Of a stretch of 33,300 nucleotides of DNA, positions 16,419 through 24,273 are shown one piece after another. A model generated the notes under the pieces. It worked only from the letters and a program-made list of their open reading frames with translations. It had not been told where the DNA came from and ran no database searches. The position numbers were made by a program, and so were the translations under genes. The DNA lies in assembly GCA_003153055.1 (NCBI GenBank), contig PMBV01000088.1:214-33513 (forward strand), given 5' to 3'. Each line of letters begins with the position of its first letter. Position 1 is the stretch's first letter. This DNA is from Myxococcales bacterium (lineage in GTDB: Bacteria; Myxococcota; Myxococcia; Myxococcales; Myxococcaceae).

Positions 16419-16461
16419 TTCGACGACACCAGCAGCACGCGTAGACTGGAGGTTGGAGGAG
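16419..16461 (+). promoter_or_regulatory. candidate promoter and strong RBS of the degenerate GGDEF gene
   Basis: TTCGAC (16419-16424), an 18-bp spacer and TAGACT (16443-16448) form a weak sigma-70-like pair. GGAGGAG (16455-16461) is a strong Shine-Dalgarno sequence 8 bases before ATG 16470 and fixes that start. The promoter part is tentative. Confidence 0.35.
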
Positions 16462-16469
16462 CGTTCCAC

Positions 16470-17375
16470 ATGATCTGGAAGACGGCGGCCGTCATCGAGC
16501 CTCACACCACCCGCTACAAGGCCCTGCGCGATGGCCTGAAGAAGGCGGGACTGAAGGTCTCGGGCGCGAGGGACGTCAACCAGCTCCAGAAGGAGCACGT
16601 GGTGGTGGTCGGGAGCTCGGTGAAGAGCCCCGCGCGGGTGGCCCGAGAGGTGCGCCGGAAGCGCCCCAAGGCCTTCGTGATGGCCGCTCAGTCGAAGGGT
16701 TTCCGCGCCGTCTGGGCCGATGCCGTGCTGCCGTTGCCGGTCTCGCCCAATGACCTCAGGCTGCGGCTAGCCGAGCTGTCGTCGAGCTCGCCCACGGCCC
16801 TGCCAGTACCCCGGCCCGGCGACGGCATTCTCGACGTGACCACCAGTTTCTATACCTTCGCTCATTTCAAAGAGGTGCTGTTCGTCGAGGTGAAGCGGGC
16901 CCGGCGGTACGGGTTCCCGTTGGCCCTGGCCTTGGTGGCCTTCGACCCCATCGACGCCACCATCGAAGACGACCTGAAGGTGCAGCTCATGGGGGGCCTG
17001 GCGCTGGCCATCAGGCGCTCCCTGAGGGACACCGACTACCCGGTGCAGCAGGCGGGCGATCGGGTGCTGCTGCTCATGCCGCACACGGACCTCGCCGGCA
17101 GCTTGATCGTCGCGCGGCGCATCTGCGAGCGAGTGTCGAAGGCGACGCTCCAGAGCGGCGAGCAGGTGATTCGACCGACCATCTCGGTGGGTGTCGCCGC
17201 CGGAGAGCCAGGGCGGGAATACGGGTTCTCGGACCTGGTGCGGCAGGCGCAAGACGGGCTCGACGCGGCGATGGCCAAAGGTGGAAACCGGGTGGAGTTC
17301 TTCGACTCGGCCGATGCCCCGACGAGCCCGGTGGCTGCCCCACCGAGAATTCCCCCGGTGCTCCCTTCGACGTGA
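16470..17375 (+). CDS. degenerate GGDEF protein with intact I-site-like motif; probable c-di-GMP receptor
   Basis: 301 residues. Residues ~5-105 form a divergent receiver-like alpha/beta domain (TAAVIEPHTTRYKALRDGLKKAGLKV, HVVVVGSS, DAVLPLPVSPNDL) lacking an obvious phosphoacceptor pattern. Residues ~125-285 are a GGDEF-type domain: the F-x-EVKRARRYGFPLALALVAFD start and the ISVGVAAGEP, AQDGLDAAMAKGGNRV end are typical. The signature loop is AGDRV (195-199) instead of GG(D/E)EF, so cyclase activity is not expected. RDTD (186-189) lies exactly five residues before it, matching the RxxD inhibitory-site spacing. In known proteins such as Myxococcus SgmT such a site binds c-di-GMP. The stop lies inside the left copy of a 28-bp direct repeat. 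It converges on a true FHA-GGDEF cyclase gene beyond the inserted segment. Confidence 0.8.
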   Translation: MIWKTAAVIEPHTTRYKALRDGLKKAGLKVSGARDVNQLQKEHVVVVGSSVKSPARVAREVRRKRPKAFVMAAQSKGFRAVWADAVLPLPVSPNDLRLRLAELSSSSPTALPVPRPGDGILDVTTSFYTFAHFKEVLFVEVKRARRYGFPLALALVAFDPIDATIEDDLKVQLMGGLALAIRRSLRDTDYPVQQAGDRVLLLMPHTDLAGSLIVARRICERVSKATLQSGEQVIRPTISVGVAAGEPGREYGFSDLVRQAQDGLDAAMAKGGNRVEFFDSADAPTSPVAAPPRIPPVLPST

Positions 17376-17386
17376 GCGTGGTGCGC
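17359..17386. repeat. 28-bp direct repeat, left copy
   Basis: This 28-base stretch, beginning TGCTCCCTTCGACG and ending GTGGTGCGC, is identical to 18703-18730. It covers the last codons and stop of the degenerate GGDEF gene. Flanks differ immediately on both sides. Confidence 0.9.
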
Positions 17387-17419
17387 GACACCGGGAGCGG
17401 ACGCGCGCCCGCCTCGACG

Positions 17420-18076
17420 TCACTTCGGCTTGAAGAGATCCTGAAATGCCGAGGAGACCTCCGGATGCATGATCATATCCGGCGTCTTGCGCTCCACCCG
17501 GCCGCTCCCCGGGATGGCGGTGGCGTTGACGGTTTGGAGGCTCTTCCAGTTGAGGCCGTACTGATTATCACCCTTGTTCACGTCCACCGCGATGGGGCGG
17601 TGCTCGTTGCCCGGGACGCGCGCAGCGCCCTCGGGGACGGCGGACTTGCGGATTTTGTCGAAGGTTTCGCCCGGGACGTCGAAGGCCTTCATCACCGTTT
17701 TGGTGTGGCCCTGCTCGTGGCGAACCGCGAGGAACTCCTCGGCGCGCGGTCGGTCCCCGAAGTTGAGGAAGGCCCGGTCCTGGTAGTCCATCGGCTTGCG
17801 GTAGGAGCCCGCCTTGCTCTCGTTCGTCGCGCTGTTGAAGGACTTCGAGACGTGGGGCTTCCCGTTACCGAAGGAGACCCGCTGGTTCTCCGGGCCTTCC
17901 ACCCGGTAGACCGTGACCGGCCGCTTGTCCGCCGCTGGCTCGGGCCGACCGCGCGGGGTCCAGCCGGCCGACGTGGTCGCGGCAGGCTTCGTCGCGGGAG
18001 CCGCGGGGGGCGCGCCTCGGGTGCGAGCCGAAGGCGTCGGAGGGGCGACTGGGGGGCGGATACCGCTTTTTCGCAT
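17420..18076 (-). CDS. orphan polymorphic-toxin-like protein with disordered N-terminus
   Basis: 218 residues from ATG 18076, preceded by GAGAGG at 8 bases; the frame runs to 18115 but this Shine-Dalgarno decides the start. Residues 1-~55 are Pro/Ala/Arg-rich and disordered with no signal peptide. Residues ~60-210 form a compact domain: VTVYRVEGPEN, LNFGDRPRAEEFLAVRHEQGHTKT, MKAFDVPGETFDKIRKSAVPE, RPIAVDVNKGDNQYGL and a closing TAIPGSGRVE. I have a memory of similar YRVE...FGDxARAxxFL...VDVxKxxDQFGL...IPGSG domains at the C-termini of RHS/polymorphic toxins; this is unverified. The reaction is not known to me. No partner immunity gene is evident; the only neighbour in the repeat-bounded segment is a truncated haemoglobin gene upstream. 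It could alternatively be a harmless domestic derivative. Confidence 0.6.
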   Translation of the reverse strand: MRKSGIRPPVAPPTPSARTRGAPPAAPATKPAATTSAGWTPRGRPEPAADKRPVTVYRVEGPENQRVSFGNGKPHVSKSFNSATNESKAGSYRKPMDYQDRAFLNFGDRPRAEEFLAVRHEQGHTKTVMKAFDVPGETFDKIRKSAVPEGAARVPGNEHRPIAVDVNKGDNQYGLNWKSLQTVNATAIPGSGRVERKTPDMIMHPEVSSAFQDLFKPK

Positions 18077-18177
18077 GAAGCATTCCTCTCGAAGCAAACG
18101 ATGAACCTTGATCATTGTCGAAGGTCGGCGAAATTTGTTGCGACCTCCCTCACCGTTCTTCCAAGGGGCGCGGGCGA

Positions 18178-18196
18178 CCTCACCGGGTCAGTGAGG
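18178..18196 (-). terminator. weak hairpin downstream of the truncated haemoglobin gene
   Basis: CCTCAC (18178-18183) and GTGAGG (18191-18196) pair with a 7-base loop, 33 bases after the haemoglobin stop. There is no T-run, so function is doubtful. Confidence 0.2.
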
Positions 18197-18229
18197 CCAG
18201 GGCCCATGAGCGCTGATGGCTTCTCGAAA

Positions 18230-18643
18230 TCATGGCTTCTTGAAGTCGAGGATCTGGTCCTCTCTGTGGCGCTTCTCGCAGTCCGCGGGCGACTGTTTCA
18301 CGATGCGCCCACGAAAGGAGCCCTCGATCTTGAGCCACCGGGCACTCAGGTCGCGGCCAGCGCCTGCTTCGTCCAGGGCCTCGGCCATGTACTTCTGCCG
18401 GAGCGTGAAGAGCTCTTCTGTAATCATCATGTGCGGGTGGGCGAGGCTGGGGGGCCTGCCATGGTACTCGTCGGGACCGCCGAGGGCCGCCACGATGAAG
18501 TTCAGTTGCTGCTTCTCGATGTGCGTACGCGGCACCTCGACGAAGTACTGGCTCAACCAGGGATCGGCATAGACCTTGTCGTAGAACCGTTTCACCACCC
18601 GCTCGATCAGGGCCTTGCCTCCGAGCATCTCCAAAAGCGACAT
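18230..18643 (-). CDS. truncated haemoglobin (trHb, group I-like)
   Basis: 137 residues from ATG 18643, with TGGAGG 8 bases upstream that fixes this start over the longer frame to 18673. The 2-on-2 globin pattern is clear: a helix with RFYDKVYADPWLSQYF (B10 region Tyr33/Phe34), then FIVAALGGPDEYHGRPPSLAHPHMMI, where His69 is the likely proximal haem ligand, then the TEELF helix. Family members bind O2, NO or CO and often detoxify NO or relieve oxidative stress in the cytoplasm. The C-terminus has an extra charged tail (DCEKRHREDQILDFKKP). It lies in the repeat-bounded segment, upstream of the toxin-like gene on the same strand; the 153-base gap argues for loose rather than tight coupling. Confidence 0.85.
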   Translation of the reverse strand: MSLLEMLGGKALIERVVKRFYDKVYADPWLSQYFVEVPRTHIEKQQLNFIVAALGGPDEYHGRPPSLAHPHMMITEELFTLRQKYMAEALDEAGAGRDLSARWLKIEGSFRGRIVKQSPADCEKRHREDQILDFKKP

Positions 18644-18702
18644 CGCACGACCTCCAGGCACCGAGCCCACCATCGGCTACGCTCGGCGAAATAGCGCTGA
18701 AC

Positions 18703-18730
18703 TGCTCCCTTCGACGTGAGCGTGGTGCGC
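18703..18730. repeat. 28-bp direct repeat, right copy
   Basis: Identical over 28 bases to 17359-17386. It lies 8 bases downstream of the stop of the FHA-GGDEF gene (18739) and 59 bases upstream of the truncated haemoglobin start. Confidence 0.9.
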
Positions 18731-18738
18731 ACCCCAGC

Positions 18739-19659
18739 TCAGACGCCGCCGAACTCCTTCGCGTCGACCCGATTGCGGCCTCGCGTCTTGGCACGGTAGA
18801 GGTAGCTGTCGGCGGCGGCGAGCAGGTCCTCGGGCTGCGAGTACTCGGCGTCGAGCAGCGTCGCCACGCCCAGGCTGATGGTGACGAGTATTGGCGTGCC
18901 GTTGAAGTCGTACGGGGCGCGTTCCACCGCCTTCCGGCACCGCTCGGCGCAGCGGATCGCCTTGTCCGCCGCGGCCTCCCGCAGCATGAGGCAGAATTCC
19001 TCGCCACCGTAGCGGGCGAACAGATCCTCCTGTCGCACCGTCTCGCTCACCCGCTGCGCCACCTGCTGCAACACCAGGTCACCAGCCGGGTGCCCGTAGG
19101 TGTCGTTGACGTCTTTGAAGTGGTCGAGGTCGAACATCACCAGCGAGAGGGGGACCCGATGCCTCAGGCAATAGGCGAACTCCTTGCGGAGCGAGTCGAG
19201 GAAGTACTTCTGGTTGAAGATGCGGGTCAGCCCGTCGCGGGTCGCGCTCTCGTAGATGGAGCGCTGGTACTGTTCTTCGAGCTGATCCTGGAGCGAGAAC
19301 TTCACCACCGTGTTGGCGCCGATCTGAATCTTGTCGCCGTCCTGCAGGGTGGCCACGTTCACCTTGATGCCGTTGAGAAACGTGCCGTTGGTCGAGCCCA
19401 GGTCCACCAACTGGTAGGCCCCATTGGGCGCCATGGCAATCTTGCAGTGCTTGCGAGAGATGCCGTCGTCCTCGACCTGCAACTGGGTGTCGGTGGCCCG
19501 CCCCATCACCAGCTCGCCCGCGTCGAGCCTCATCATCCGCCCGACCGAGGCCGGCGCCTTGGCGCTGATGATGATGAGGTAGGCCGTGGCCCGCGGCTCA
19601 CCCAGCAAGTCCCTGATTCTGTGGACTGCTGTTTTTTCCTCGGACATACCTTGATCCAC
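18739..19659 (-). CDS. FHA-GGDEF diguanylate cyclase
   Basis: 306 residues. The FHA domain at about residues 25-125 has the expected GR (53-54), SRKHC (68-72) and GSTNGTFLNG (88-97) motifs, so it should bind phosphothreonine peptides. The GGDEF domain at about residues 135-300 has the metal-binding FDLDHFKDVND and the active loop GGEEF (218-222). RQED (209-212) sits five residues before it, a complete inhibitory I-site. It should make c-di-GMP from GTP under product feedback, with input from a Ser/Thr kinase pathway. GTG 19659 is chosen because GGAGAG lies about 10 bases upstream; ATG 19647 is the alternative. It follows the asparaginase gene by 24 bases on the same strand. Confidence 0.9.
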   Translation of the reverse strand: MDQGMSEEKTAVHRIRDLLGEPRATAYLIIISAKAPASVGRMMRLDAGELVMGRATDTQLQVEDDGISRKHCKIAMAPNGAYQLVDLGSTNGTFLNGIKVNVATLQDGDKIQIGANTVVKFSLQDQLEEQYQRSIYESATRDGLTRIFNQKYFLDSLRKEFAYCLRHRVPLSLVMFDLDHFKDVNDTYGHPAGDLVLQQVAQRVSETVRQEDLFARYGGEEFCLMLREAAADKAIRCAERCRKAVERAPYDFNGTPILVTISLGVATLLDAEYSQPEDLLAAADSYLYRAKTRGRNRVDAKEFGGV

Positions 19660-19683
19660 CGCGTGGAATCTCTCCGCCGGGTC

Positions 19684-20679
19684 TCATGAAGGTAGCACCG
19701 GATTCCGCTCTCCCGCCACAGATCGTCCGAGGTACCGGCGGAGCGACTCTCCGCGGAAGTAGCTCAGGGCGTGCATGAGCTTCACCACCGCCGCCGAGAC
19801 GGTCATGTCGCCGCCGCTGATCGCGTGCTGGGAGCGGGCCGCGTTCCCCGAGGCGTAAAGCGAGAGATCGACCCCGTTTCGCTCGGCCTGGCTCACCACC
19901 ACCACGGGAATGTCGCGGCGCCGGGCCTCCTCGAAGAAGGGGAGCAGCGAGCGCTCACCCGACGTAGGGAAGTTGCCTGCCCCGTAGGCCTCGAGCACGA
20001 CACCGCGCACCGACGAGAGGAGGCTCGTGGCCAGGCGCGCGTCGAGCCCGGGGAAGACGCGGAGCAGGAACACCCTCGGGTCGAGCTCGGGCTTCACCCG
20101 AAACGGGCCCCGGCGCGCAAGCCCCGGCTCGAAGCGCGCGTCGACCCCGAGCACCCCGAGGCCCGGGTGGTTCGGGCTGTCGAAGGCGTCGTACTCGGCC
20201 ACCGATACCTTGCGCACCCGGTTGCCCCGGTAGAGGTGCGAGTCGAAGCACACCGTCACCTCCTTGGGCCCGTGGAGCGCGGAGATGACCGCGTCGATGA
20301 GGTTCAACCGCGCGTCCGAGCGGATCTCCCCCAGGGGCCGCTGCGCCCCAGTGAGCACCACGGGGCACGGCGGGTTCACCAGGGTGAACGAGAGGGCGCT
20401 GGCGGTGTAGGCGAGGGTATCGGTCCCGTGGGTGATGACGCAGCCGTCGAAGTCGGGGAGCCGCTGGTGCAGCCGGGTGGCCAGCTTCGACCACAGCTCG
20501 GGTTGCATCTCGCAGGAGTCGAGGTTGGCGAACAGCTCGAGCTCGATGCGCGCCAGCTTCGGCAGCTCGGGGACCCGCTCGCGAACCATGCGAAAGAAGC
20601 GGCCTGGCTTCAGCGCGTCGGGCCGGCGCCCCGTCATGCCCAGGGTGCCCCCAGTGTGCAGCAGCAACAGTCGCTTCAT
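19684..20679 (-). CDS. ansA: type I L-asparaginase
   Basis: 331 residues from ATG 20679, with AAGGA 7 bases upstream. Both catalytic threonine motifs are present: HTGGT (residues 8-12) and HGTDT (84-88). Family segments VVLTGAQRPLGEIRSDARLNLIDA and VVLEAYGAGNFPT support the AnsA (cytoplasmic, type I) subgroup, which hydrolyses asparagine to aspartate and ammonia. There is no signal peptide. The longer upstream open frame to 21531 is antisense to the DsbA-like gene and is not coding. It is the first gene of a two-gene unit with the FHA-GGDEF cyclase and diverges from the DsbA-like gene over a 48-base gap that must hold both promoters. Confidence 0.92.
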   Translation of the reverse strand: MKRLLLLHTGGTLGMTGRRPDALKPGRFFRMVRERVPELPKLARIELELFANLDSCEMQPELWSKLATRLHQRLPDFDGCVITHGTDTLAYTASALSFTLVNPPCPVVLTGAQRPLGEIRSDARLNLIDAVISALHGPKEVTVCFDSHLYRGNRVRKVSVAEYDAFDSPNHPGLGVLGVDARFEPGLARRGPFRVKPELDPRVFLLRVFPGLDARLATSLLSSVRGVVLEAYGAGNFPTSGERSLLPFFEEARRRDIPVVVVSQAERNGVDLSLYASGNAARSQHAISGGDMTVSAAVVKLMHALSYFRGESLRRYLGRSVAGERNPVLPS

Positions 20680-20727
20680 CTTGGTTCCTTTACAAGCAGT
20701 TGTCGGAGCACTACAACGAAACGCAAC

Positions 20728-21621
20728 GTGGCGCATCTCCTGAAGAAATTCTTCCTTGTGGCGGCAGTGCTCGCGTGGAGCGTGCCGGTCGGCGTTCGGG
20801 CCCAGTCGGCCGACCCGGCCAAGGTGCTCGCCGAGCTGCCGGGCTTCGACTTCTCGCGGCTGTCGGGGGCGGCCAAGCGGGAGCTGGCCACGGTGTTGAC
20901 CGACGAGTTCGACGCCTGCGGCCGACCGCTGACGCTGCTCGCCTCGCTCAAGAAGGGCGATGCCTGCCGGCACACCAAGCGGGTGGTGGGCCTGGCCGCT
21001 GGGCTGGCCGCCGAAGGCTCCGGGGCCAACGAGGTGATCGTCCAGCTCTCCAAATACAACCAATCGTTCCTGCGGCCGCGGAGCTCGTTCAAGGTCGATG
21101 ACAAGAGCTGTACTGGCAAGCCCGACGCCAAGGTGACGGTGGTGGAGTTCAGCGACTTCGAGTGCCCCTACTGCGCCGCCGTTCGCCCCGTATTGGAGGC
21201 CTTCGTGAAAGTGAGCCCCGGCGTGCGGCTGTGCTGGAGCGCCTTCCCCCTCGAGCAACACGCCCACTCCGCCCTCTGCGGCCAAGCGGCGCTGTTCGCC
21301 CGAGAAGGCGGCAAGTTCTGGGCGGTGCACGACGCGCTCTTCGAGCACCAGCTCGAGATCTCCCCCCAATTCGTGCGCAAGGTGCTTCAGGACAACGGGC
21401 TCGACGTCAAGGCCTTCGACAAGGCTGTGGCGGCGGGCAAGTACCTCGAAGAGCTCAAGGCCTCGCGGGAGGCGGGGAAGAACGCGGGGGTCGACAGCAC
21501 GCCGACCCTCTTCATCAATGGCCGCCGGCACGTGTTGGGTTTCGCCACCGAGCTGCTGTCGGCGTCGGTGGACGACGAGCTCGACTGGCTGGCCGGCAAC
21601 AGCGGCTGGCCGTCAAACTAG
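20728..21621 (+). CDS. DsbA-like periplasmic thiol-disulfide oxidoreductase
   Basis: 297 residues from GTG 20728, giving a clear signal peptide (MAHLLKKFFLVAAVLAWSVPVGVRAQ). Residues ~30-120 are an N-terminal region with paired Cys (DACGRP, KKGDACRHTKR). The thioredoxin domain follows: VTVVEFSDFECPYCAAVRP has the CPYC active site at residues 146-149, and STPTLFING carries the cis-Pro loop. This matches the DsbA/DsbG/BdbD thioredoxin-like_4 group, which oxidises or isomerises exported proteins. The Cys-rich lipoprotein elsewhere in the window would be an obvious type of client, but that is speculation. The next gene begins immediately after the stop. A much longer upstream frame is antisense to the asparaginase gene and rejected. 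Confidence 0.88.
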   Translation: MAHLLKKFFLVAAVLAWSVPVGVRAQSADPAKVLAELPGFDFSRLSGAAKRELATVLTDEFDACGRPLTLLASLKKGDACRHTKRVVGLAAGLAAEGSGANEVIVQLSKYNQSFLRPRSSFKVDDKSCTGKPDAKVTVVEFSDFECPYCAAVRPVLEAFVKVSPGVRLCWSAFPLEQHAHSALCGQAALFAREGGKFWAVHDALFEHQLEISPQFVRKVLQDNGLDVKAFDKAVAAGKYLEELKASREAGKNAGVDSTPTLFINGRRHVLGFATELLSASVDDELDWLAGNSGWPSN

Positions 21622-22941
21622 ATGGACCCTCGATACCTCGTCGACCAGCGGGGCAGCCTGGTGACGGCCGACAGTCAGCCCTCGCCGCTCGCCGGGCGAA
21701 CGGGCTACTTCCGGCTCCAGAACACCTCGCCCGACTGGCTGTTGTTCTTTCGCACCCCTGCCCAGGGAGGCCTGATGGAGCGCCGGCCTCGGGTGGTGCT
21801 GGCGGGCGACGCGGGCGCCTTCCCCCTGTCGGACCTCATCGGGTTCTTGGGTCAATCGCGGTGGACGGGCGTGCTCCGGCTGGCGAGCCCGGGAGGCGAA
21901 CGGAGCCTCCTCATCAAGGACGGCGAGGTGCGGTCGGCCGCCTCGGACATGGCCGTCGATCGCATCGGCGAGACGATGGTGCGGCTGGGGTACGTCACCC
22001 GCCACGAGCTCGACAAGGTGCTCAACGACGCGCCACCCTCGCGGCTGGGCAAAGTGATGGTCGAGAAGGGCCTCATCAAGGCCCACGACCTCTACCGCTG
22101 CCTCAACGAGCAGATCGCCGAGGTCTTCCACGGAATGATGCTGGCCAGGGAGGGCAGCTTCGCCCTCATCGACCAGGAGATTGAAGAGAAGGCCCTGACC
22201 CACAACCTGTCCCTCTCGATGCAGGGGCTGTTGATGGACAGCATCAGGAAGATCGACGAGCTGGCCCAGTTCAGAAAGCGCATTCCCCATGGGAGGCTGC
22301 GAGTGCTGAAGAAGAAGAACTCCGACGGCCGCCTGGAGACCGAAGAGGACCAACTGCTCGACCAGGTCGACGGGGCCAAGACGGTGCTCGAGCTGGGCCA
22401 GGCCGTGAAGGTGTCGGAGTTCGAGGCCACCCGCATCGTCTACCGGTTGCTCGAGGGCGGCTACGTACACCTGCTGTCGAGCGCCACCCCAGCGCCGGTG
22501 CCGGCCCAGCCGCCACCCCCTCCGAGCCGGGGCCCGGTCATCGGGCTCACGCCCACCCTCGACGAGCGCAACGTGCTCAACGTCTTCAACGTCATCTTCC
22601 GCGAGGTGCGTGACGAGGTCGCCCGCAGAGGCAACCTCGACCTCTTCCTCGCCGCCGCCAACGCCGCCCTCAAGGGCAACGGGGTGACGACGTCACAGGT
22701 GCTCAACGGCCTGGGCTTCGGCGAAGACGGCACGCTCGACGATGGGCGGGTCATCGCTCAGTACCAGCAGCTCCGCGACGAGGGACAGATGGGCTCGGAG
22801 CCGCTCGTCTCGCTCAAGCAGGCGCTCTCCGACGTGATGTTCTTTCTCCTCTTCCAAGCCGGCGAGATGCTCGAGTCGCGGGCCGACGAAGACCTTGCCC
22901 GGCGCGTGAAGGAACTCCTCGCGACGCTCGACGCGAAGTGA
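21622..22941 (+). CDS. DUF4388 (PATAN-type) regulatory protein
   Basis: 439 residues; ATG directly follows the TAG of the DsbA-like gene, implying coupled translation. The DUF4388/PATAN-like domain at about residues 60-160 has FPLSDLIGFLGQSRWTGVLRL and ERSLLIKDGEVRSAASDMAVDRIGE. A second helical section (GKVMVEKGLIKAHDLYRCL, QIAEVFHGMM) follows, typical of the gene family in which such modules act as adaptors in gliding motility or signalling. A Pro-rich linker (about 290-310) precedes a C-terminal helical domain of ~130 residues with no recognised motif. There is no signal peptide, so it is cytoplasmic. Partner unknown. Confidence 0.8.
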   Translation: MDPRYLVDQRGSLVTADSQPSPLAGRTGYFRLQNTSPDWLLFFRTPAQGGLMERRPRVVLAGDAGAFPLSDLIGFLGQSRWTGVLRLASPGGERSLLIKDGEVRSAASDMAVDRIGETMVRLGYVTRHELDKVLNDAPPSRLGKVMVEKGLIKAHDLYRCLNEQIAEVFHGMMLAREGSFALIDQEIEEKALTHNLSLSMQGLLMDSIRKIDELAQFRKRIPHGRLRVLKKKNSDGRLETEEDQLLDQVDGAKTVLELGQAVKVSEFEATRIVYRLLEGGYVHLLSSATPAPVPAQPPPPPSRGPVIGLTPTLDERNVLNVFNVIFREVRDEVARRGNLDLFLAAANAALKGNGVTTSQVLNGLGFGEDGTLDDGRVIAQYQQLRDEGQMGSEPLVSLKQALSDVMFFLLFQAGEMLESRADEDLARRVKELLATLDAK

Positions 22942-22942
22942 C

Positions 22943-23965
22943 GTGAGCCCCGTGGACGAATCACCCCTGCCCTTTCTCACCGCCCGCGTGCCCGGCTGCG
23001 GCGGCGCCTTCAAGGCCACCCCGGAGGACTTCGTGGTCGAGGAGCTGCCGGCCTACCAGCCCAGCGGCGAAGGCGAGCACCTCTTCGTGTGGCTCGAGAA
23101 GCGCGGCCGCTCGACGCAAGAGGTGGCCAAGGCCCTGGCCCGCCACTGCGGGGTGGAGGAGCGCCTGGTGAGCTGGGCCGGGCTGAAGGATCGCCAGGCC
23201 CTCACCCGCCAGTACCTGTGCCTCCCCGCCAAGGCCGGCGAGCCAGCCATCGGCTCCTTCGCCCACCCAGGGGTGACGGTGCTGCGCTGGGCCCGCCATC
23301 GCAACAAGCTGAAGACGGGCCACCTGCAGGGCAACCGCTTCGAGCTGTGGCTCCGGGGCGTCAGCGACGTCGGCGCCCTCGAGGCCACCATAGGCGAGCT
23401 CAAGGCGAGGGGCGTGCCCAACTACTACGGGGAGCAACGCTTCGGGGTCACCGGCGCCAACGCCGAGCGCGGCAAGGCGCTGCTGCTGGCCGGCGGCCGG
23501 CACCGCGATCGCTTCGAGCGAAAGCTCCTGTTGTCTGCCTATCAGTCGGCGCTGTTCAACCGGGTGCTGGCCCAGAGGCTCGACCGAGGCAGCTTCGACC
23601 GGGCGCTCGCGGGCGACGTGCTGAAGAAGCACGAGACCGGCGGGCAGTTTCTCTGCGAGGCCCCCGAGGTCGACCAGCCCCGAGTGGAGCGCTTCGAGGT
23701 GAGCCCGACGGGCCCGATGTTCGGCCCCGAGATGACCTGCCCTCAGGGCGAGGCCTGGGCCCTGGAGGCCGAGGTGCTGGCCGCCGATGGCGTCACGCTC
23801 GAGACCTTCGCCGCCGGTGGTGACGAGACTCGAGGCACCCGGCGGCTGCTCCGCATTCCCCTCGAGGTCGAGCACGCGGCCTCCACCGATGGCGTCAAGC
23901 TCGACCTGGTGCTCCCCGCGGGGAGCTACGCCACCGTCGTCCTCCGCGAATTGCTCAAGACCTGA
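22943..23965 (+). CDS. truD: tRNA pseudouridine synthase D
   Basis: 340 residues, close to the usual ~350. Catalytic region SWAGLKDRQALTRQ has the invariant Asp83; NYYGEQRFG (160-168) and NRFELWLRG are family signatures. TruD makes pseudouridine-13 in tRNA-Glu. GTG 22943 starts one base after the TGA of the DUF4388 gene, so the three genes from 20728 are one operon; GTG 22952 is a possible alternative. The C-terminal ~110 residues contain the usual insertion domain region (EVSPTGPMFGPEM). Confidence 0.92.
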   Translation: MSPVDESPLPFLTARVPGCGGAFKATPEDFVVEELPAYQPSGEGEHLFVWLEKRGRSTQEVAKALARHCGVEERLVSWAGLKDRQALTRQYLCLPAKAGEPAIGSFAHPGVTVLRWARHRNKLKTGHLQGNRFELWLRGVSDVGALEATIGELKARGVPNYYGEQRFGVTGANAERGKALLLAGGRHRDRFERKLLLSAYQSALFNRVLAQRLDRGSFDRALAGDVLKKHETGGQFLCEAPEVDQPRVERFEVSPTGPMFGPEMTCPQGEAWALEAEVLAADGVTLETFAAGGDETRGTRRLLRIPLEVEHAASTDGVKLDLVLPAGSYATVVLRELLKT

Positions 23966-23996
23966 GGGCCTCGTTCCGCCGCCGAAGTGATGCGGA

Positions 23997-24027
23997 CGAT
24001 CGGTGACTCATTTCCGACCTCCGATCG
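23997..24027 (+). terminator. possible terminator after truD
   Basis: CGATCGG (23997-24003) pairs with CCGATCG (24021-24027) over 7 bp with a 17-base loop, 31 bases after the truD stop. There is no T-run. Confidence 0.3.
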
Positions 24028-24244
24028 GCCCGCGCACTTCTGTGTCCCATGAGGCTTCTGAGGGCTCAAAACGTGAGGTGTACAGGCCGTCTGACCGGGC
24101 ACCGATGTTCAGGATCGAGCACGATTTGCGCGCTACAGGTCGAAGCCACGAACCCTCGATGCTCCTGCTGATCCACGCGTCGAAGGGATCGAGCTTGAGG
24201 ACAGTCAGCTCTGCACGGTCTTCGCGCAACGAGGGTGGTGGCAT

Positions 24245-24269
24245 GTGTGTGCAGAGCACCCTCACACAC
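24245..24269. promoter_or_regulatory. hairpin GTGTGTG/CACACAC
   Basis: GTGTGTG (24245-24251) and CACACAC (24263-24269) form a 7-bp stem with an 11-base loop upstream of the haem operon. It is possibly regulatory. Confidence 0.3.
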
Positions 24270-24273
24270 GCCC

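Larger units (their letters stand above)
17387..18730. mobile_element. segment bounded by direct repeats (putative 1344-bp insertion or duplication product)
   Basis: The distance between the two 28-bp copies is 1344 bp. The segment carries two minus-strand genes (toxin-like and truncated haemoglobin) and separates two c-di-GMP genes that would otherwise be immediately convergent. The interpretation is inference: it could be insertion by site-specific or illegitimate recombination with a 28-bp target duplication, or an assembly artefact. No transposase, integrase or terminal inverted repeat is seen inside. Confidence 0.4.

Noticed and set aside
19771..20727. Long N-terminal extension of the DsbA-like frame
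   Set aside because: It is His/Arg/Glu-rich antisense of the asparaginase gene; a signal peptide starts at GTG 20728.
20680..21531. Upstream extension of the asparaginase frame
   Set aside because: It is antisense to the DsbA-like gene; ATG 20679 has a good Shine-Dalgarno sequence and the family N-terminus.
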